DNA of 64,000 nt from Pseudoalteromonas shioyasakiensis. GTDB taxonomy: Bacteria; Pseudomonadota; Gammaproteobacteria; Enterobacterales; Alteromonadaceae. A program made the position numbers and the translations under genes. The notes beneath the pieces are model-generated. The model ran no database searches, was not told the origin of the DNA, and saw only the letters and a list, made by a program, of their open reading frames with translations. The stretch lies in NCBI RefSeq assembly GCF_022398475.1, contig NZ_JAKEVM010000001.1:99639-163638 (forward strand), written 5' to 3'. Below are positions 9,920 to 21,475 of the stretch, in pieces (within the stretch, counting starts at the first letter, position 1; each line of letters begins with the position of its first letter).

Positions 9920-10662
9920 GTAATGAATTAATTTTTGGTTTTCACTCAGTTGAAGCAATATTAGCAAAAGAGCCTGAGCGCTTTTTAGAAATATACGCTT
10001 TAAAAGGGCGTGAAGATAAACGTTTAAACCCGGTTATTGACCAAGCACGTAAATTCGGTATTTCTGTACAATTTATGCAGCGTAAAGCGCTTGATAATAA
10101 AGCAAATGGTGAGCAGCACCAAGGGATTATCGCTAATGTAAAAGCGGCGCGCATGTATAACGAAAAAGATCTAGATGAGATCATTGCCCGTGAAGAAACG
10201 CCTTTCTTACTGGTACTTGATGGTATTACTGATCCACATAACTTAGGTGCCTGTTTACGTAGTGCAGATGCTGCGGGCGTGCACGCGATTATCGTTCCTA
10301 AAGATAAGTCTGCAAAACTGAACGGCACAGCGCGCAAAGTAGCATGCGGTGCAGCAGAAACAGTGCCATTAGTTCAAGTAACCAATCTTGCGCGTACGTT
10401 GCGTGAAATTAAAGATGCTGGCGTTTGGGTTGTCGGCACTGCCGGTGAAACAGATACTGAGTTATTTGATGCAAACCTAACAGGGCCAATGGCTATTGTT
10501 ATGGGTGCTGAAGGGGATGGTATGCGCCGCCTTACTCGTGAGCATTGTGATTTATTAGTTAAAATCCCAATGGCTGGTTCGGTATCTAGTTTAAATGTGT
10601 CAGTTGCGACCGGTATTTGTTTATTTGAAGTGTTACGTCAGCGTAATGCAACGCAAATCTAA
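9916..10662 (+). CDS. rlmB: 23S rRNA (guanosine-2'-O-)-methyltransferase RlmB
   Basis: RlmB methylates G2251 (E. coli numbering) of 23S rRNA using SAM. The 248-residue protein has the N-terminal substrate-binding domain and a SPOUT (trefoil-knot) domain with its three motifs: [38 protein letters not shown] and [18 protein letters not shown]. It starts at a GTG that overlaps the rnr stop codon, with AGGAG ten bases upstream, so translation is probably coupled to rnr. A strong hairpin follows the gene. Confidence 0.97.
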   Translation: MSNELIFGFHSVEAILAKEPERFLEIYALKGREDKRLNPVIDQARKFGISVQFMQRKALDNKANGEQHQGIIANVKAARMYNEKDLDEIIAREETPFLLVLDGITDPHNLGACLRSADAAGVHAIIVPKDKSAKLNGTARKVACGAAETVPLVQVTNLARTLREIKDAGVWVVGTAGETDTELFDANLTGPMAIVMGAEGDGMRRLTREHCDLLVKIPMAGSVSSLNVSVATGICLFEVLRQRNATQI

Positions 10663-10685
10663 CTACCGCGAAAATTTCAGACACA

Positions 10686-10714
10686 AAAAAAGCCGATGTA
10701 ACATCGGCTTTTTT
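10686..10714. terminator. bidirectional terminator between rlmB and ppaC
   Basis: GCCGATG pairs with CATCGGC around a TAA loop. The stem is flanked by an A-run on the left and a T-run on the right, so it can end transcripts from both sides. It lies between two convergent genes. Confidence 0.9.
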
Positions 10715-10731
10715 GTATCTAACAGTTCTGA

Positions 10732-11658
10732 TTAGATTTTTGCAAAAGCGTCTTGTAGTGGTGGTACTACTTGCTTCTTACGGCTTAATACGCCATCTAA
10801 CCATACGCGACCGTCTTCTGATTTAACATCATAGGCAGCTTCGATTACTGATACGTCATCAGACGCAATTAGCATTTCAGAGCCTTCTTTCATGATATCG
10901 GTTAACAGGAGTAATACTGAGTGGCGACCGCCTTCTTCTTTAAGCTTTGCGATGTCAGCTTCAAGGTCTGCTTTGATCTCATCAAATACAGCAAGGTCGA
11001 TAACTTCTAGCTGGCCAATACCTACTAGCTTACCGTTCATGTTGAAGTCTTTGAAATCACGCATTACTAAATCACGTGCAGGGGTGCCATCAACTGCTGA
11101 TTTAACCTTGAACATTTCCATGCCAAGTTCTTTGAAATCTTCTATGCCAGCGATTTCAGCAAGTGCTTCAACACATTTGATATCAGCTGTTGTACACGTT
11201 GGTGATTTAAAGATTACAGTGTCGCTTAAGATAGCGCATAACATGATGCCTGCGATATCTTTTGGAATCTCTACGTTGTAGAAGTCATACATCATTTTGA
11301 TGATAGTGTTTGAACAACCCACTGGGCGGATCCAACACTCAAGTGGTGTTGATGATGTCAAGTCGCCTAGTTTGTGGTGATCAACAACACCTACAACACG
11401 CGCTTCATCGATGTCATCAGGTGCTTGTGTTTTTTCTGTGTGGTCAACGATATAAACGTCTTCGCCTGCGTAGCTAAGTTTTAGCTCAGGTGCTTCGAAA
11501 CCGAATTTATCTAGGATAAATTGTGTTTCAGGTGATACTTCACCTAAACGCGTCGGGATCGCAGGTTCATTGATCTGGTTTTTTAAGTATGCAAGCGCAA
11601 TTGCACCACAAATTGAATCTGAATCAGGGATCTTATGACCCACTACATACATTGACAT
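10732..11658 (-). CDS. ppaC: manganese-dependent inorganic pyrophosphatase (family II)
   Basis: The enzyme hydrolyses pyrophosphate to phosphate in the cytoplasm. The 308 residues show the DHH-family metal ligands: H8 with D12 and D14 (GHKIPDSDS), D72 (IVDHTEK) and D93-H94-H95 (VVDHHKLG). Near the C-terminus the substrate-binding SRKKQVVPPL is seen (DHHA2 domain). This is the family II type, unrelated to the common Ppa, and is found in some marine gammaproteobacteria. Transcription comes from the 151-base gap shared with the divergent gene at 11810 and ends at the shared terminator with rlmB. Confidence 0.96.
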   Translation of the reverse strand: MSMYVVGHKIPDSDSICGAIALAYLKNQINEPAIPTRLGEVSPETQFILDKFGFEAPELKLSYAGEDVYIVDHTEKTQAPDDIDEARVVGVVDHHKLGDLTSSTPLECWIRPVGCSNTIIKMMYDFYNVEIPKDIAGIMLCAILSDTVIFKSPTCTTADIKCVEALAEIAGIEDFKELGMEMFKVKSAVDGTPARDLVMRDFKDFNMNGKLVGIGQLEVIDLAVFDEIKADLEADIAKLKEEGGRHSVLLLLTDIMKEGSEMLIASDDVSVIEAAYDVKSEDGRVWLDGVLSRKKQVVPPLQDAFAKI

Positions 11659-11809
11659 TGACGGAACTCCTTTAAATTTGGCGGATATTTTAGCAAAGTA
11701 TCGACAGATTGATACATAACAGACATGAAATTTTGTTGATCAATTACAACTGCCAATTAATGTCCTTTTTGGTTACACTTTAAGATATTGAAAACTGAGG
11801 AAGATACTG

Positions 11810-12301
11810 ATGCGCTTGAGCCGAAAAGCATGGAATAATGTGGTGATTATTTCGATGCTATTGATGATTTTTTTCTTCAATGGCCTACATAAAAAGCTCA
11901 ATACACAGCCCGTTGAAGAAGGAGTACAAGCATTACTCCCAGAACAAAGCTTTATTTTGGCGATGGCATTTCCAGAATTAAAAATCGAGCGTATCGGCAC
12001 CTCTTGGCGTAGCCAATCACTGCAAGAAACCACATGGCAAGGCGATGAGCAGCAGCTCGAACAACTTGTTGAACTTTGGCAACATCAAAGACTGACTATT
12101 GCCAGTCTCCCTGTTAGTAAAATTTCACAGACATCGGCTGATTATGTTGCCTCCGTGTGGCTAGCCGGGGAGCAGTTGCCAGCGGTGTATCAGTTGTACA
12201 ACATAGATCAGCAATACTATTTATTAGATAAGCGGTTACAACGAGTATTTGAGCTTGAACAAGCTGATGCTGCTAAGTTATTTCCGTTATACCCGTTTTA
12301 A
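11810..12301 (+). CDS. conserved-looking membrane-anchored protein of unknown function upstream of mutM
   Basis: I do not recognise a family. The 163-residue protein has one N-terminal membrane segment (about residues 9-24), then a soluble part with no Cys motif. Features include [20 protein letters not shown], two Trp-containing stretches and an acidic Gln-rich middle. It looks like a single-pass inner-membrane protein with a periplasmic domain. GAGGAAG lies just upstream of the ATG. It ends 11 bases before mutM, so the two are probably co-transcribed; the context does not otherwise show its job. Confidence 0.8.
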   Translation: MRLSRKAWNNVVIISMLLMIFFFNGLHKKLNTQPVEEGVQALLPEQSFILAMAFPELKIERIGTSWRSQSLQETTWQGDEQQLEQLVELWQHQRLTIASLPVSKISQTSADYVASVWLAGEQLPAVYQLYNIDQQYYLLDKRLQRVFELEQADAAKLFPLYPF

Positions 12302-12312
12302 GAGAGTCACAG

Positions 12313-13122
12313 ATGCCTGAATTACCAGAAGTTGAAGTTAGCCGTTTGGGAATAACGCCGCATGTGCTTAACCAAACAGTGACCAAAGTAAATATTCATA
12401 ACGCTAGTATGCGTTGGCCTGTGCCTGATGATGTATATCAATTACAAGGACTTAAAGTTACTTCAGTGGAGCGTAGAGCAAAATATTTATTACTCGGTTG
12501 TGAGCTGGGTAGTGTTATTTTGCACTTAGGAATGTCGGGCAATTTACGAGTTGTGAGCGCAGATGAGCCATTAAAAAAGCACGACCATATCGAATTTATT
12601 TTAGCCTCAGGTAAAGCGCTAAGACTCAACGACGCGCGTCGCTTTGGTGCCTGCTTATGGCAAGCACCAGGCGAATGTCATACCTTGCTAACCAAGCTTG
12701 GACCGGAGCCTCTTACCGATGAGTTTGCTGCAAAGCGTGTTTACGAACAGTCTAGAAATAAAAAAGTACCAATTAAACAGTTTATTATGGATAACGCTGT
12801 GGTAGTTGGTGTAGGTAATATCTATGCTAATGAGTCGTTATTTAAGGCCGGAATTCACCCGAAACGAGAAGCCGGCAAGGTGTCTTTAAAGCGTTATCAG
12901 CAATTAGTGCCTATTATTAAAGAAACACTTGCTGCGGCTATCACGCAAGGCGGCACAACATTAAAAGATTTTGCTCAAAGTGATGGTAAGCCCGGTTATT
13001 TTGCCCAGCAATTACTAGTTTATGGTCGCAAAGGTGAGCCATGTGTAACGTGTAAAGAGCCATTAAAAGAAATTAGATTAGGGCAAAGAAGCACTGTGTA
13101 CTGCTCTAATTGTCAAAAATAA
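12313..13122 (+). CDS. mutM: formamidopyrimidine-DNA glycosylase
   Basis: MutM (Fpg) removes 8-oxoguanine and formamidopyrimidines from DNA and nicks the abasic site. The 269-residue protein begins [11 protein letters not shown], exposing the catalytic Pro after Met removal, with the Glu next to it. The beta-hairpin Lys region (RRAKYLLLG) and the helix-two-turn-helix segment [14 protein letters not shown] are present. The C-terminal zinc finger is complete: [11 protein letters not shown] followed by YCSNC. Family length is about 270, so it is intact. It is 11 bases downstream of the unknown membrane protein gene. Confidence 0.97.
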   Translation: MPELPEVEVSRLGITPHVLNQTVTKVNIHNASMRWPVPDDVYQLQGLKVTSVERRAKYLLLGCELGSVILHLGMSGNLRVVSADEPLKKHDHIEFILASGKALRLNDARRFGACLWQAPGECHTLLTKLGPEPLTDEFAAKRVYEQSRNKKVPIKQFIMDNAVVVGVGNIYANESLFKAGIHPKREAGKVSLKRYQQLVPIIKETLAAAITQGGTTLKDFAQSDGKPGYFAQQLLVYGRKGEPCVTCKEPLKEIRLGQRSTVYCSNCQK

Positions 13123-13196
13123 CAAAGAATCCCTCATCTATGTAGTATTGCAACAGATAGCAAGATAGAGACAGGCTTAAGGAATGAGAAGGTTGT

Positions 13197-14423
13197 ATGC
13201 TATTAAACAAATACGTCATAGGGTGCGTGTGCTTAGCGGCACTGGTGGGTTGTTCTAAAGAGCAACCTCAAGTTATCGTTGAGGAAGTGGTTACCGCTGA
13301 GGTTAAGCAGTTTGATGTGCCGCTGTATGGGAATTACGTGGCGCGTACAGACGCTTCACTTGATGTTGAAGTACGCGCACGGATCACCGGCTTTGTACAA
13401 AGTGTTGAATTTGTTGAAGGTAGTTGGGTAAACGAAGGTGATTTACTCTACACTATTGATGATAGACCCTACCGAGCTAAGCTTAATCGCGTTAAAGCCG
13501 CACTACAAAAAGACCAAGCAGCGCTGGCAAAAGCAAAGCGCGATGTTACTCGTTTAAAACCCCTCTACGAGCAAGATGCAGCAAGTCAGCTCGACTACGA
13601 CAATGCAATTTCTATTCAAGAGCAAGCGCAAGCGTCATTATCAGCAACCCAAGCAGAACTTGAAGAAACCAAGCTCGATTTAGAATATACCCGTATTACG
13701 GCGCCAATTAGTGGCATGGTTGGTAGCTCTGAAGCCGATCTCGGTGCTTTGGTCGGCAGTAATGGTATTTCACTCCTTACTACCATTCAGCAAATAGACC
13801 CTATTTTCGTTAATTTTAATATGTCGGCACTTGATTATTTGAATGCCAAGCGGCGTATGACCAGCATGATGGAGCAGCTACAAGCCGAGCAACAAGGCAA
13901 GGCGCTAGAAGGCTTTGTACGTATTTCTTTGCCTGATGGCAGTGAGTATCGATATTGGGGTGATGTGAGTTTCACCGACCCTAAAATTAGCCCGAAAACG
14001 GGCACCTTTAAAGTAAGAGCAAAGCTGCCTAACCCTAATAGTGAGCTATTACCTGGGCAATATACAAAAGCACGGATTAAATTAGCTGAGTTGAAAAATG
14101 CCATTGTTGTCCCTGAGGAAGCTACCCAAGTGGAGCAGGGTGGTATTTATGTAATGGTGGTACTTGATTCAGGTGAGATAGAGCGGCGCTTTATTGTTGT
14201 TGAGCATTACGGTGAACAAGGAATTGTTGCTAGCGGTGGCTTGAGTGCGGGTGAGCAAGTGGTGGTGAAAGGTTTGCATCGCATTCGTCATGGTCAGCAA
14301 GTAAAAGCGATTTCGTTAGCCGAGTTTGAAAAACGCCGATTAACGCCAAACACGGGCACTACTCCACTGGCGCCAGATAAACCAAGCAAACAAGATGATG
14401 AAAAAAATCAGCAGGGAGCTTAG
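13197..14423 (+). CDS. RND efflux periplasmic adaptor (membrane fusion protein), lipoprotein
   Basis: This is the periplasmic adaptor of a tripartite efflux pump, linking the RND permease to the outer-membrane channel. The N-terminus carries a lipoprotein signal with lipobox LVGC (Cys19). The biotinyl-lipoyl halves (VEVRARITGFVQSVEFVEGS and LEYTRITAPISGMVGSSEAD) flank an alpha-helical hairpin (about residues 95-165), followed by beta-barrel and membrane-proximal domains. The 408 residues match AcrA/MexA types. The tail after about 385 is hydrophilic and looks disordered. A GAGAAGG precedes the ATG. The permease starts 2 bases after its stop. Confidence 0.94.
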   Translation: MLLNKYVIGCVCLAALVGCSKEQPQVIVEEVVTAEVKQFDVPLYGNYVARTDASLDVEVRARITGFVQSVEFVEGSWVNEGDLLYTIDDRPYRAKLNRVKAALQKDQAALAKAKRDVTRLKPLYEQDAASQLDYDNAISIQEQAQASLSATQAELEETKLDLEYTRITAPISGMVGSSEADLGALVGSNGISLLTTIQQIDPIFVNFNMSALDYLNAKRRMTSMMEQLQAEQQGKALEGFVRISLPDGSEYRYWGDVSFTDPKISPKTGTFKVRAKLPNPNSELLPGQYTKARIKLAELKNAIVVPEEATQVEQGGIYVMVVLDSGEIERRFIVVEHYGEQGIVASGGLSAGEQVVVKGLHRIRHGQQVKAISLAEFEKRRLTPNTGTTPLAPDKPSKQDDEKNQQGA

Positions 14424-14425
14424 CT

Positions 14426-17400
14426 ATGTTTTCGCATTTTTTTATCAAGCGTCCAGTGTTTGCTATCGTTATTTCGTTAGTTATTTTACTCACAGGCTTG
14501 GTCTCGCTCTTTACCCTACCCATTGATCAATACCCAGATATTGCTCCGCCGTCGGTTAAAGTGTCTGCTTCATTCCCCGGCGCAACGGCAGAGACCGCAT
14601 CTGAGTCGGTAGCCATTCCTCTTGAACAAGAATTAAATGGCACGCCGAATATGTTGTATATGGAGTCAAAGGCAACTAACTCTGGCAGTGTTGGGATCAC
14701 ACTCACCTTTGATGTTGGCACCGACCCAGATCTCGCCCTTGTCGATGTACAGAACACCGCAAGCCAAGCAGGCAGTAATTTACCTGTTGATGTGCAAACT
14801 GAAGGGGTGAATGTATCTAATGAAAGTTCCGTTGAGCTTTTAAAACTGGCACTGACCTCTGATGACCCACGCTATGACGAAATCTATTTGAGTAACTACG
14901 CTAGCATCAATGTAGAGGCGGCTTTAAAGCGTGTTCCGGGGGTTGGCAAAGTGCGAAACACCGGCTCGCGTTCATATGCTATGCGGGTCTGGTTAAAGCC
15001 TGATATTTTAGCGGGTTACGAGTTAACCGTGAATGATGTGACCGCAGCAATCAAAGCGCAAAATAAAGAGGCAGCTGCTGGGGAGATTGGCGCTCAGCCA
15101 ATGAGCGATGCAATTAAGCTTAACTTTCCGGTACGAGCACAAGGTCGGCTTAATAAGGTGGGTGAGTTTAATAGTATTATGCTGCGAGTTAACAGTGATG
15201 GCTCGATGATCCGTTTGCGAGATGTTGCAAGGGTTGAGTTGGCGTCGTCAGCGTACACTTTAAATTCAAAACTAAATGAACAGCCCGCCACTATTTTGCA
15301 GGTTTATATGTTACCAGGCTCTAATGCATTAGCGGTTACTGAACGTGTTAAGGCTGAGATGGAACGCCTGAGCGCGGCTTTTCCAAAGGGAGTGAAATGG
15401 CAGTTATTTTATGATGCCTCTGAGTTCATCAAGCTGTCGATTAATGAGGTGATCAATACCCTTATTCAAGCGCTTATCTTAGTGATTTTAGTGGTGTATT
15501 TATTTTTGCAAAACTGGCGAACAACTTTAATACCCGCTTTAGCTGTGCCGGTGTCAATAGTGGGTACCTTTATCGCCTTGGCTGCATTTGGATTTACCAT
15601 CAACAATGTCAGTTTATTGGCTATGGTATTGGCAATCGGCATCGTCGTTGATGATGCGATTGTTGTAGTCGAAAGTGTTGAGCGACTGATCAATGAGCAA
15701 AATATGGAGGTAGTTGCTGCTACTAAGCAAGCGATGACAGAGCTTTCTGGCGCCATAGTGGCAACCTCTTTAGTACTGGCAGCGGTGTTTGTTCCAGTGT
15801 CTTTTTTAGCCGGTATTACGGGCATTATGTACCGAGAATTTGCGATTTCAATTACCGTTGCGGTACTCATTTCGACCCTAGTTGCGTTAACCTTGAGCCC
15901 TGCTTTATGTGCGATTTTCTTAAAACCTAGCCTCCCATCAAACAATAAGATTTTTGTTAAATTTAATAACTGGCTTGAAAGTGTTGGCGAAAAATACACT
16001 TGGCTTGTAAAGGCATGCTCTGAAAAAGCAAAACGTAGTTATATTGGCTTTTTTATAATGATAGGTGGCTGTTACTTTGTGTTTAGCCAATTACCAAATA
16101 GCTTTATGCCGCAAGAAGATCAAGGACGCTTTTTTGTTGATATTACCTTGCCAGATGCGGCAACGGTCTCACGTACCAATGAGGTGATAAGTAAAGCTAA
16201 CCAATTTGTTATGAGCCATGCTGGGGTGGCTTATTCATTCACGCTAGCGGGTGAAAACCGCCGTGCTGGTAGTGCGCAATCACATGGTCAAATGGAGGTG
16301 ATTTTAAAGCCTTGGCAAGTGCGTGCAGAGCAAGGTTTTACGGTCACAAGTGTGATGAATGATATACGTAAGCAGCTCTACGCCATTCCCGATGCTGAAT
16401 TTAATGTGTTTCAGCCATCGGCTGTGGCGGGGCTTGGTTCGGGCTCTGGTGTTGAGTTTGCGCTGCAAGAAAAAACAGGGGGCAACTTAACGAGTCTGGT
16501 TGAATCGCTCGAGGTACTGCTGGCAAATTTAAATAACCGCCCTGAAGTTGCTAAAGCAAGTAGCTCACTGCGTGGCTCAGTACCCCAGCTGTTTTTGGAA
16601 TTAGATAGAGAAAAAGCCATGGCATTAGAGGTGCCGATTGCTGATGTTTACAGCACAATGAAAGTGCTTACTGGCTCATCAACAATTAATGACTTTAATT
16701 TATTTGGTCGCGTTTATCGGGTTAAAGTTCAGGCTGAAGATGAATTTAGGGCACGCCCTGAAAACCTCAACGAATTTTATGTGCGTTCAAAAAATGGCGC
16801 AATGGTGCCATCAAATGTGCTTGCTAAGCTAAATTTAACAACCGGTCCGTCTGCAATAAATCGCTTTAATATGTTTACCAGTGCCATGGTGAATGTATCG
16901 CCAGCTGAAGGTTATGCATCGGGTGATGTAATTAACGTAATTAAAGAAGAAATGGCAAAACTACCGCCTAACCTTGGCTATGAATGGACAGGATTAACCT
17001 ATCAAGAAATTCGCTCATCGGGTCAGCTAAGTATCGCTATCAGCCTTGCTATTGTGTTTGTATTTTTATTTTTAGCGGCGCTCTATGAAAGTTGGAGCTT
17101 GCCGTTTGCTGTACTACTAATAAGCCCGATTGCCATGTTGGGAGCCTCTGTATTGACCTTAGTGACGGGGCATGAAAACAATTTATTCTTCCAAGTCGCC
17201 TTTATTGCCTTGATCGGCCTTGCGGCAAAGAACTCAATTTTGATTGTTGAGGTGGCAAATCAGCTTTATCAGGAGGGGATGGATGCTACTGATGCAGCAA
17301 TAGAAGCCGCCCGTTCTCGCTTTCGGCCTATATTAATGACTGCAGCCTCTTTTGTGCTTGGTGTATTGCCGTTAGTACTTGCTTCTGGCCCCGGAGCGGT

Positions 17401-17560
17401 TGGTCGACAGTCGGTATCTATGCCTATTTTAGGGGGGATGTTACTGGCAAGCTCTATCGGCATAATATTAGTGCCGCTGTTTTTTATTACCGCTGCACGC
17501 TTTGTAAAAAAACAGCAAACACCGGCCTCTAAAGTAGTAGAGGAGCAAGTCGATGCATAA
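14426..17560 (+). CDS. RND multidrug efflux permease (HAE1 family, AcrB-like)
   Basis: This is an inner-membrane, proton-driven exporter for hydrophobic or amphipathic compounds. The 1044-residue length is standard for HAE1. The N-terminus FFIKRPVFAIVISLVILLTG is typical. Membrane segment 4 carries LAIGIVVDDAIVVVESVER, which holds the paired Asp residues of the proton relay. The second half repeats the fold and contains GLAAKNSILIVEVANQL with the relay Lys. The large periplasmic loops lie between membrane segments 1-2 and 7-8. The order adaptor, permease, outer-membrane factor makes a self-sufficient pump; no regulator gene is adjacent. It overlaps the next gene by 8 bases. Confidence 0.96.
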   Translation: MFSHFFIKRPVFAIVISLVILLTGLVSLFTLPIDQYPDIAPPSVKVSASFPGATAETASESVAIPLEQELNGTPNMLYMESKATNSGSVGITLTFDVGTDPDLALVDVQNTASQAGSNLPVDVQTEGVNVSNESSVELLKLALTSDDPRYDEIYLSNYASINVEAALKRVPGVGKVRNTGSRSYAMRVWLKPDILAGYELTVNDVTAAIKAQNKEAAAGEIGAQPMSDAIKLNFPVRAQGRLNKVGEFNSIMLRVNSDGSMIRLRDVARVELASSAYTLNSKLNEQPATILQVYMLPGSNALAVTERVKAEMERLSAAFPKGVKWQLFYDASEFIKLSINEVINTLIQALILVILVVYLFLQNWRTTLIPALAVPVSIVGTFIALAAFGFTINNVSLLAMVLAIGIVVDDAIVVVESVERLINEQNMEVVAATKQAMTELSGAIVATSLVLAAVFVPVSFLAGITGIMYREFAISITVAVLISTLVALTLSPALCAIFLKPSLPSNNKIFVKFNNWLESVGEKYTWLVKACSEKAKRSYIGFFIMIGGCYFVFSQLPNSFMPQEDQGRFFVDITLPDAATVSRTNEVISKANQFVMSHAGVAYSFTLAGENRRAGSAQSHGQMEVILKPWQVRAEQGFTVTSVMNDIRKQLYAIPDAEFNVFQPSAVAGLGSGSGVEFALQEKTGGNLTSLVESLEVLLANLNNRPEVAKASSSLRGSVPQLFLELDREKAMALEVPIADVYSTMKVLTGSSTINDFNLFGRVYRVKVQAEDEFRARPENLNEFYVRSKNGAMVPSNVLAKLNLTTGPSAINRFNMFTSAMVNVSPAEGYASGDVINVIKEEMAKLPPNLGYEWTGLTYQEIRSSGQLSIAISLAIVFVFLFLAALYESWSLPFAVLLISPIAMLGASVLTLVTGHENNLFFQVAFIALIGLAAKNSILIVEVANQLYQEGMDATDAAIEAARSRFRPILMTAASFVLGVLPLVLASGPGAVGRQSVSMPILGGMLLASSIGIILVPLFFITAARFVKKQQTPASKVVEEQVDA

Positions 17561-18950
17561 ATTGTTACCATTGCTTTGTTTCGCTTGCATTCAAGGCTGT
17601 GCTGTAGGGCCTGATTTTGAAGCACCTGAGCATAGTGAAGTTGCTAACTTTATGGGCGCAACAGCAACGCCACAATCGGAGGCTTTAGCGGGCTGGAAGC
17701 AAATTTATAGCGACCCTCATTTGCAAAAGCTGATTAGCCAAGCGCTTCTTAACAACCAAGATATGTTAATTGCGCAATCGAAAATTATTGAAGCGCGAGC
17801 TCGGTATCGAATTACGGATGCCGCTTTATGGCCTGATGTGAATGTAGGGCTTACTTCAGAGCGAGAAGAAGAGCTTAATAGCAGCCCAGAAAATACCTTT
17901 GATTTAAAAGGTTACTTAAGTTGGGAGCTAGATTTATTTGGTAGTAACCGACGCGCAAGCGAAGCCGCACTGGCAAATTATTATAGCCAAGAGCAAGCAA
18001 GAAACGCGTTGCAGCTCGCCTTGATTGCTGATGTTGCTCAGCAGTTTTTTGCCCTCAAAGAAGTTGAAGAGCAATTAAAAATTAGCCTCAGTACGATTAA
18101 GCTTCGCGAGAAGGAGCTTGAAATTGCGCGTATTCGTAAAAAAGGCGGTATTATTTCAGGGCTAGAACAGCGCCAAGCCGAGGTTGAATTAGAGTCAGCG
18201 AAAGTGAAGATCCCTCCTTTACAGCACAGTGAAAGGCGGATTATTAATCAGTTAAAGTTTTTGATTGGTGATGCCAATGCTGATGTGCAAGGGGGGAATG
18301 AGTTATCTGTGCAAACCCTTCCTAAGCAATTACCCACAGGACTACCTAGTGAACTGTTAAAGCGTAGACCAGATGTGCAGCAAGCAATGTATCAATGGCA
18401 AGCGGCCATGGCTGAAATTGGGGTCGCAAAAGCGGCCTTATTCCCAAAACTTAAGTTGTATGCCGAATATGGCAGTGAAAGTACTGATTTTAGTGATTTG
18501 CTCGCCAGTAATTCGCAGGTTTGGTTGCTGGGCTCAGAGCTTTTAATGCCAATATTTAATATGGGGCGCAATCAGGCAAATTTAACGGTGGCGGAACAAC
18601 GAGCTTATCAGGCAAGTATTCAATATCAGAAAATAGTGTTGGTGGCACTGCAAGAAGTGAGCAATCAGCTTTCGAACTATCAGTCGGCAGAAAAAAGCTA
18701 TGATGCGCAAAGAAGCTTGGTGCTCAGTAGCCAAGATTACTATCGCTTAGCACGCCTAAGATATAGCAATGGTGTTGCCAGCTCCCTTGATTTAATGGAT
18801 GCACAGCGCCAGTTATTTTCGGCAGAAATTGCGTTATCGCAGGCAAAAAATGATCGTCTGCAAAGCCTAGCAACGCTTTATAAAGCCCTTGGTGGCGGGT
18901 GGTATGAATTAAGCGAACAGGAACTAGAAAAAGAAAAAGTGGTGGATTAA
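17553..18950 (+). CDS. outer-membrane efflux channel lipoprotein (NodT/OprM type)
   Basis: This is the third part of the pump, a TolC-fold channel in the outer membrane. The 465 residues begin with a lipoprotein signal (lipobox IQGC, Cys16) followed by AVGPDFEAPE, the family's usual start. Two long OEP repeats contain SWELDLFGSNRRASEAALA, GLPSELLKRRPDVQQAMYQW and LGSELLMPIFNMGRNQANL. The start overlaps the permease gene by 8 bases, so translation is coupled. A 13-bp perfect hairpin follows directly after the stop codon. Confidence 0.95.
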   Translation: MHKLLPLLCFACIQGCAVGPDFEAPEHSEVANFMGATATPQSEALAGWKQIYSDPHLQKLISQALLNNQDMLIAQSKIIEARARYRITDAALWPDVNVGLTSEREEELNSSPENTFDLKGYLSWELDLFGSNRRASEAALANYYSQEQARNALQLALIADVAQQFFALKEVEEQLKISLSTIKLREKELEIARIRKKGGIISGLEQRQAEVELESAKVKIPPLQHSERRIINQLKFLIGDANADVQGGNELSVQTLPKQLPTGLPSELLKRRPDVQQAMYQWQAAMAEIGVAKAALFPKLKLYAEYGSESTDFSDLLASNSQVWLLGSELLMPIFNMGRNQANLTVAEQRAYQASIQYQKIVLVALQEVSNQLSNYQSAEKSYDAQRSLVLSSQDYYRLARLRYSNGVASSLDLMDAQRQLFSAEIALSQAKNDRLQSLATLYKALGGGWYELSEQELEKEKVVD

Positions 18951-18982
18951 TTTAAAGAGCATGCAAAAACATGCTCTTTAAA
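18951..18982. terminator. bidirectional terminator after the efflux operon
   Basis: A perfect 13-bp stem (TTTAAAGAGCATG with its complement) has a CAAAAA loop. It fills nearly all the space between the convergent efflux operon and the DUF3299 gene and begins right after the stop codon. Confidence 0.85.
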
Positions 18983-18984
18983 AC

Positions 18985-19473
18985 TTATAACTCAAATGGT
19001 GCTACACCGACGGCTTTCATTTTATAGCCGACTTGGGCAATTTCACCAGACCAGGTTTCGGTGCTGATAACGCCTGTCACGACAATCGCATCGTAGAGGC
19101 TTTCGATTGGTACGCCGTCTTTAATCGTGACATGCACAATTTGATTTGGTGGCGGTGGTGGCACGTGGATACAGGCACCAAAATAAGGAACCAATAAAAA
19201 CTCGGTGATCACTTCGCTGTCGCCTTCAAGGGGAACAACAAAACCAGGCAAACTCACTGATTGGCCATTAAGCTCTTTTACCACGGGTGCATCAAGGTCT
19301 GGTTGCACCCAGTTTTGCTCGCTACCTTCATGGTTTGCTTGCGCTTGGGTGTCGATTTGGACATGACCTTTTGGAATTAAATCTTCCCAGAAGATTTCTT
19401 TAGGTGCGCCAGCATTAGCTCCAGCACACACAACTAATGCGACTAAAGCGACGAATTTTCGAAAAAACGGCAT
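18985..19473 (-). CDS. exported DUF3299 protein
   Basis: The 162-residue protein has a signal peptide (about residues 1-22, ending GANAGA) and is probably periplasmic. Family marks are VSLPGFVVPLEGD and LLVPYFGACIHVPPPPPNQ, the conserved DUF3299 core with a single Cys next to His. The molecular function is not known. It follows the ABC permease gene by 8 bases and is the last gene of a minus-strand ATPase-permease-DUF3299 unit. From memory, this trio resembles the Vibrio zinc-responsive zrg locus, so a role in metal (perhaps zinc) handling is an inference. Transcription ends at the hairpin at 18951-18982. Confidence 0.85.
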   Translation of the reverse strand: MPFFRKFVALVALVVCAGANAGAPKEIFWEDLIPKGHVQIDTQAQANHEGSEQNWVQPDLDAPVVKELNGQSVSLPGFVVPLEGDSEVITEFLLVPYFGACIHVPPPPPNQIVHVTIKDGVPIESLYDAIVVTGVISTETWSGEIAQVGYKMKAVGVAPFEL

Positions 19474-19481
19474 AACATTCC

Positions 19482-20760
<1,279 letters not shown>

Positions 20761-20774
<14 letters not shown>

Positions 20775-21459
20775 CTGTGCCTCCTTGTAACTCAACAAGG
20801 CTGATACTGCGGGTAAATAGCGTTTGTAATGTTTCATCATGGCTAACAAAAATTAGCGTGCTATTTGCTGCGCTTGCCTGCTCAAATAACAATTTTACGA
20901 ATGCTTGGCGATTTTGTGTGTCGAGTGCTGAGGTAGGTTCATCTGCAATAATAATTTCAGGGCTGCCAATAAAGGCTCGCGCTGCGGCAACTCTTTGTTG
21001 CTGGCCAATACTCAGCTGTGCAACTGCTTGATGCTGCAAGTTATCATTTAGCCCTAAAGCGCTCAGTAAGCGGCTTGCTTCAGCGGCTATTGTTGCACTA
21101 TTTTTTAATGCGTTTTTTTGCCTTTGCTTTGAAAATTGGCAACCTAAAGTCACATTTTCAATAGGCGATAAATAAGGTAGTAAATTAAAGTTTTGAAAAA
21201 TATAGCCAATATGGTCGGCACGAAAACGGTCCCTTTTACTATTACTAAGTTGGTTAATCGCTTTACCAAGCAGCTCGATATTGCCCTGTGTTGGCACTGT
21301 GACGCCAGCAAGCAATGATAATAACGTTGATTTACCACAACCACTCGGACCGTGAAGAAAAACATGTTCGCCTTGATCAATATCTAGCTTAGTAATATTG
21401 ATCGTCGGCTTGGGTTGTTTTGCGTGCCATTTAAAAAGCACATTTTCAAGCGTGATCAT
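20761..21459 (-). CDS. ABC transporter ATP-binding protein (LolD/MacB type)
   Basis: This is the 232-residue nucleotide-binding subunit that powers the adjacent FtsX-type permease. All motifs are intact: Walker A GPSGCGKST, Q-loop at IFQNFNLLPYLSPIENV, signature LSIGQQQRV, Walker B IIIADEPTSALD and the switch His in VSHDE. The length and ENV after the Q-loop place it with the LolD/MacB group. It is the first gene of the ATPase-permease-DUF3299 unit and lies 16 bases downstream of a CDP-glycerol glycerophosphotransferase-like gene on the same strand, so read-through is possible. Confidence 0.95.
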
Positions 21460-21475
21460 AACGACCTATGAATTG

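Noticed and set aside
9942..10337. 131-residue antisense frame in rlmB
   Set aside because: It lies wholly opposite a well-conserved gene, with no family resemblance and no start signal.
15466..15999. 177-residue antisense reading frame inside the RND permease
   Set aside because: It is the mirror of a conserved permease core, is biased to Ser/Thr/Ala/Ile from the opposite frame, and has no ribosome site. It is a shadow.
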